Shown piece by piece: positions 61,470-64,000 of a DNA stretch of 64,000 bases (position 1 is its first letter; each line of letters starts with the position of its first letter). Origin of the DNA: Garcia nutans (Eukaryota; Streptophyta; Magnoliopsida; Malpighiales; Euphorbiaceae); NCBI GenBank assembly GCA_947685225.1, contig CANTUV010000012.1, positions 1,798,001 to 1,862,000 of the forward strand, written 5' to 3'. Below the pieces are notes generated by a model. It was not told the DNA's origin. It did not search any database and saw only the letters and a program-made list of their open reading frames with translations. The translations under genes and the position numbers were made by a program.

Positions 61470-61688
61470 GAATTCCTTAATGAATTGAATTTACAGCAAT
61501 ATATATCTTCTATTTATGCAATAGAATATCTAATTTAAGAAGGAAACTATACCTAAATTAAAGAGGAAAGTAAGGAAGAATCTTAGGAGGAAATTAAGAA
61601 AGAATATAAGGAAGAATTTAAGGAAAGAAGACAAACAATAATTTAAGGAAGACTTTAAGGAAAGGAAAAAGTAGCTATATTGTTCACA
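61470..61688 (-). repeat. 3' LTR of the intron 33 copia element (left end approximate)
   Basis: On the minus strand the LTR starts TGTGAACAATATAGC at 61688, directly after the polypurine tract cttgaggggaag (61689-61700). The inner part has a purine-rich aaggaagaat repeat. The far end could not be fixed. Confidence 0.4.
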
Positions 61689-61695
61689 CTTCCCC

Positions 61696-62742
61696 TCAAG
61701 CTGGTAAATGGATATTATCTATTCCAAGCTTCTGTATCATCCGTTGAAATGTTATTCCAGTCAAACTTTTATTGAGCACATCAGCCAGCTGATCATTAGT
61801 GGAAATAAAGGGAGTACAAATTAGACCACTATCAAGCTTTTCTTTAATAAAATGTCTGTCAACTTCAACATGTTTTGTACGATCATGTTGCACTGGATTA
61901 TGAGCAATGTTGATGGCAGATTTGTTATCACAATAGAGCTTCAAAGGGCCTTTCCATTTAATTTTAAGATCGTTTAGTATGATCTTTAGCTATAAGAGTT
62001 CACATATCTCGAGAGCCATGGCTCTAAATTCAGCTTCGGCACTAGATCTGGCAACAACATTCTGCTTTTTGCTTCTCCAAGTTACAAGGTTGCCTCCTCA
62101 GAAGGTACAATATCCCGAAGTAGACCGCCTATCAACTGGAGAACCTGTATAATCTGCATCTATATAACACTCTAGGATCAACCTTTCTTCCTTTCTAAAC
62201 ATAATTCCTTTTCCAGGAAAACCTTTCAAATATTACAAGATTCTATTCACAGCTTTGAGATGTGTTTCTTTTAGATTATGCATAAACCGACTTACAATAC
62301 TAACGACAGATGCAATATCAGGCCTGGTATGAGATAAATATATGAGTCTACCAACAAGCCTTTGGTAAGACTCTTTATCAACCGCTACTTCTTTTGAAAA
62401 ATCTCCCAACCTATAATTTTGTTCTATAGGTGTGTCCATAGGTTTACAACCCAACATACCAGTATCCTTCAAAAAATCTAACACATACTACTGTTGAGAG
62501 ATGAAAATCCCTTTCTGAGAGTGAGCTACTTCAATACCCAAGAAATATTTAAGTTTTCCAAATTCTTTGATCTCAAATTCTTTTAGTAACTGCTGCTTCA
62601 AGTTATCCATTTCCTCAAGACTATCTCCTATGATTATAATGTCATCTACATACATAAGTACACACACTCCCCCTGAAGTAGAATGCCTTACAAATAAAGT
62701 GTGATCGTCTTGACTTTGTTTATAGCCTAACGAAAGCATCAC
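61696..62742 (-). pseudogene. Copia reverse transcriptase C-terminus and RNase H
   Basis: One frame from 62742 to 61696 is broken by stops near 62485, 62230 and others. It contains the intact catalytic box YVDDIIIIG, then FGKLKYFLGIEVAHSQKGIF, YQRLVGRLIYLSHTRPDIA, the RNase H segments DADYTGSPVDRRSTSGY and SSAEAEFRAMA, and the C-terminal HVEVDRHFIKEKL. It ends with a stop next to the polypurine tract. Confidence 0.88.
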
Positions 62743-63875
62743 TTTAGTAAACTTACCAAACCAAGCTCATGGAGATTGTTTGAGTCCATATAATGCTTCT
62801 TCAATTTGCAAACCATGTTTTTGGTCGTTGAACAAACAAAGCCTAGAAGAATCTCCATGTATATTTCTTCTTCAAGATCACCATGAAGAAAGACATTTTT
62901 GATATCGAACTATTATTGTGGCCAAGAGTAATGAGCAACTAGAGTTAATAAAATTATGACTGTATTCATTTTAGCCACTGGAGCAAATGTCTCCAAATAA
63001 TCAACACCATAGGTTTGAGTGTATCCTTTAGCAACCAACCTCGTCTTATATCGTTCTAAGATATCATCAATGTTATACTTCATAGTAAACACCCATCTAC
63101 GTAAACACCCATCAGCATCCAATTGGCTTCTTTCCACTACGCAGTTGTGCCAGATCCTAAGTATTGTTCTTCTCAAGTGCATCCATCTCAACTTGTATAG
63201 CCCTTTTCTAATTTTTATTTCCTAATGCTTCAGATAATGTCTTTGGAATATGAATGGATTGGAGGTTAGCCATAAATGTTCTATAAGGAGTAGAAAAAGA
63301 GTTATAAGACACATACAAGCTGATTGGATATTTAGTGCAAGTCCGTTTACCTTTTTTAATAGCAATATGAAATCTAAACCATTAATGGTAGAATTACTTA
63401 TAGTGGTAGGATCAGGAGCAGATTTAATTGATGGAACGTGCTCAAGTCTAGGTAATGGTTCCATCCTTCTTGAATATACCTGTAATGGACGAACAGATTT
63501 TTGGATTTGGTTTCCATGTAATTCATTTTGCAAAATTGGAGAATTTTTAGATTCATCTATAGATATAGTAGGGATTGTAGGTGAATCTACAGGACTTTTA
63601 AACACAGGGCTGTGATCTGATAACTCAGGAAGAAAGAAATCTCCATCCTCATCAATACTTAAAGTTTTTTTCTCTATTGTAGAAGGGTTTGGGAAGTAAG
63701 ATTCTTGCTCAACAAATGTAATATCAGCAGATACATATACCTTTTTAGTAGGAGGATGATAACACTTATAACCCCTTTTAAGTAGAGGAATAACCAATGA
63801 AACCATATTTTTGAGCTCTTGGATCAAGTTTATTTCTATTTTGAGAATGTAAATGAACAAATGACACACATCCAA
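62743..63875 (-). pseudogene. Copia integrase end, linker and reverse transcriptase N-terminus
   Basis: Two open stretches (63875-63222 and 63191-62913) share a frame. The first starts in the integrase C-terminal region and continues as a serine/proline-rich linker (SPVFKSPVDSPTIPTISIDE). The second gives the RT start, VAKGYTQTYGVDYLETFAPV. A change of frame leads to the FLHGDLEEEIYMEI segment at about 62880-62820. The 5' part of the element (gag, protease, most of integrase) lies beyond the window. Confidence 0.85.
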
Positions 63876-64000
63876 AAATCTTTGAAGTTAAAACTGTTTG
63901 AGAAAGTATAGTTGGGAAAAAGCTGTGAATGTATTTGCATAGGACTTTTAAAATCAAGAACTTTTGTAGAAAGCCTATTCATAAGATAAGTTGTTGTTAA

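Larger units (their letters stand above)
59770..64000 (+). other. Intron 33 of the callose synthase gene, running out of the window
   Basis: The donor follows the exon ending in TKLDE. The next expected coding segment (EIYRIKLPG in Arabidopsis CALS7) is not found before 64000, so this intron is longer than 4.2 kb. It contains a copia LTR relic (60348-60957), an Au SINE (60976-61160) and a copia element (from about 61470). The stretches 59770-60347 and 61161-61469 hold nothing recognised. Confidence 0.8.
61689..64000 (-). mobile_element. Ty1/copia retrotransposon in intron 33, 5' part outside window
   Basis: Minus-strand domains in copia order, from the window edge inward: end of integrase with the GYKCYHPPTKKVYVSADITF segment (near 63770), linker, reverse transcriptase (YKTRLVAKGYTQTYGVDYLE, then FLHGDLEEEIYM, then MYVDDIIIIG) and RNase H (ADYTGSPVDRRSTSGY, then YCDNKSAINIAHNPVQHD). 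The element is antisense to the callose synthase gene. A frame change between 62742 and 62913, and several stops, make this copy inactive. Confidence 0.9.

Overview
This is a 64 kb piece of a plant nuclear genome, almost certainly a eudicot. The evidence is a callose synthase gene with more than 33 GT-AG exons, a plant mobile domain gene, chromovirus, Tat/Ogre and copia LTR retrotransposons, plant L1 and RTE LINEs, an Au-type SINE, a TRIM, and an endogenous caulimovirid relic. The DNA is strongly AT-rich. I cannot name the genus.

The only clearly intact cellular gene is a callose synthase of the CALS7/GSL7 type on the + strand. It starts at ATG 42874. I could assign 33 exons up to 59769, which join into an open frame of exactly 1284 codons. 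The window ends inside intron 33, so most of the C-terminal catalytic part lies outside. Its introns hold an RTE LINE tail (intron 2), a copia relic and a TRIM (intron 9), and a copia LTR relic, an Au SINE and a larger copia element (intron 33).

The left part (1-15.7 kb) is repeat-derived. It holds a Tat/Athila-like non-coding stretch and a 67-bp tandem array made of small hairpins, then a four-exon plant mobile domain (PMD) gene with stop codons in its last exon. Next come a broken Tat/Ogre-like Ty3/gypsy element on the - strand (about 3215-9896, LTR 7703-9896) and the Tekay/Del-like chromovirus it interrupts (9897-15739, - strand).

The middle part (16.3-41.9 kb) is a nest with five levels. 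An ~83-bp AT-rich satellite (16290-18930 and 41665-41905) flanks an endogenous pararetrovirus relic (18940-21235 and 41108-41660, - strand). That relic is split by solo LTR A (+), which is split by solo LTR B (-). B is split by a full-length but coding-free chromovirus-type element C (LARD, 24610-39167), and C is split by a nearly full-length L1-type LINE carrying RNase H (30563-36016). Target-site duplications support the levels: near-match [g/t]ataa for A, tgata for B, atata for C, and 12 bp for the LINE.

Boundaries, stops, frames and TSDs were read from the sequence. Family names rest on recognised motifs and were not checked by a database search. LTR ages, copy numbers and identities are by eye only.
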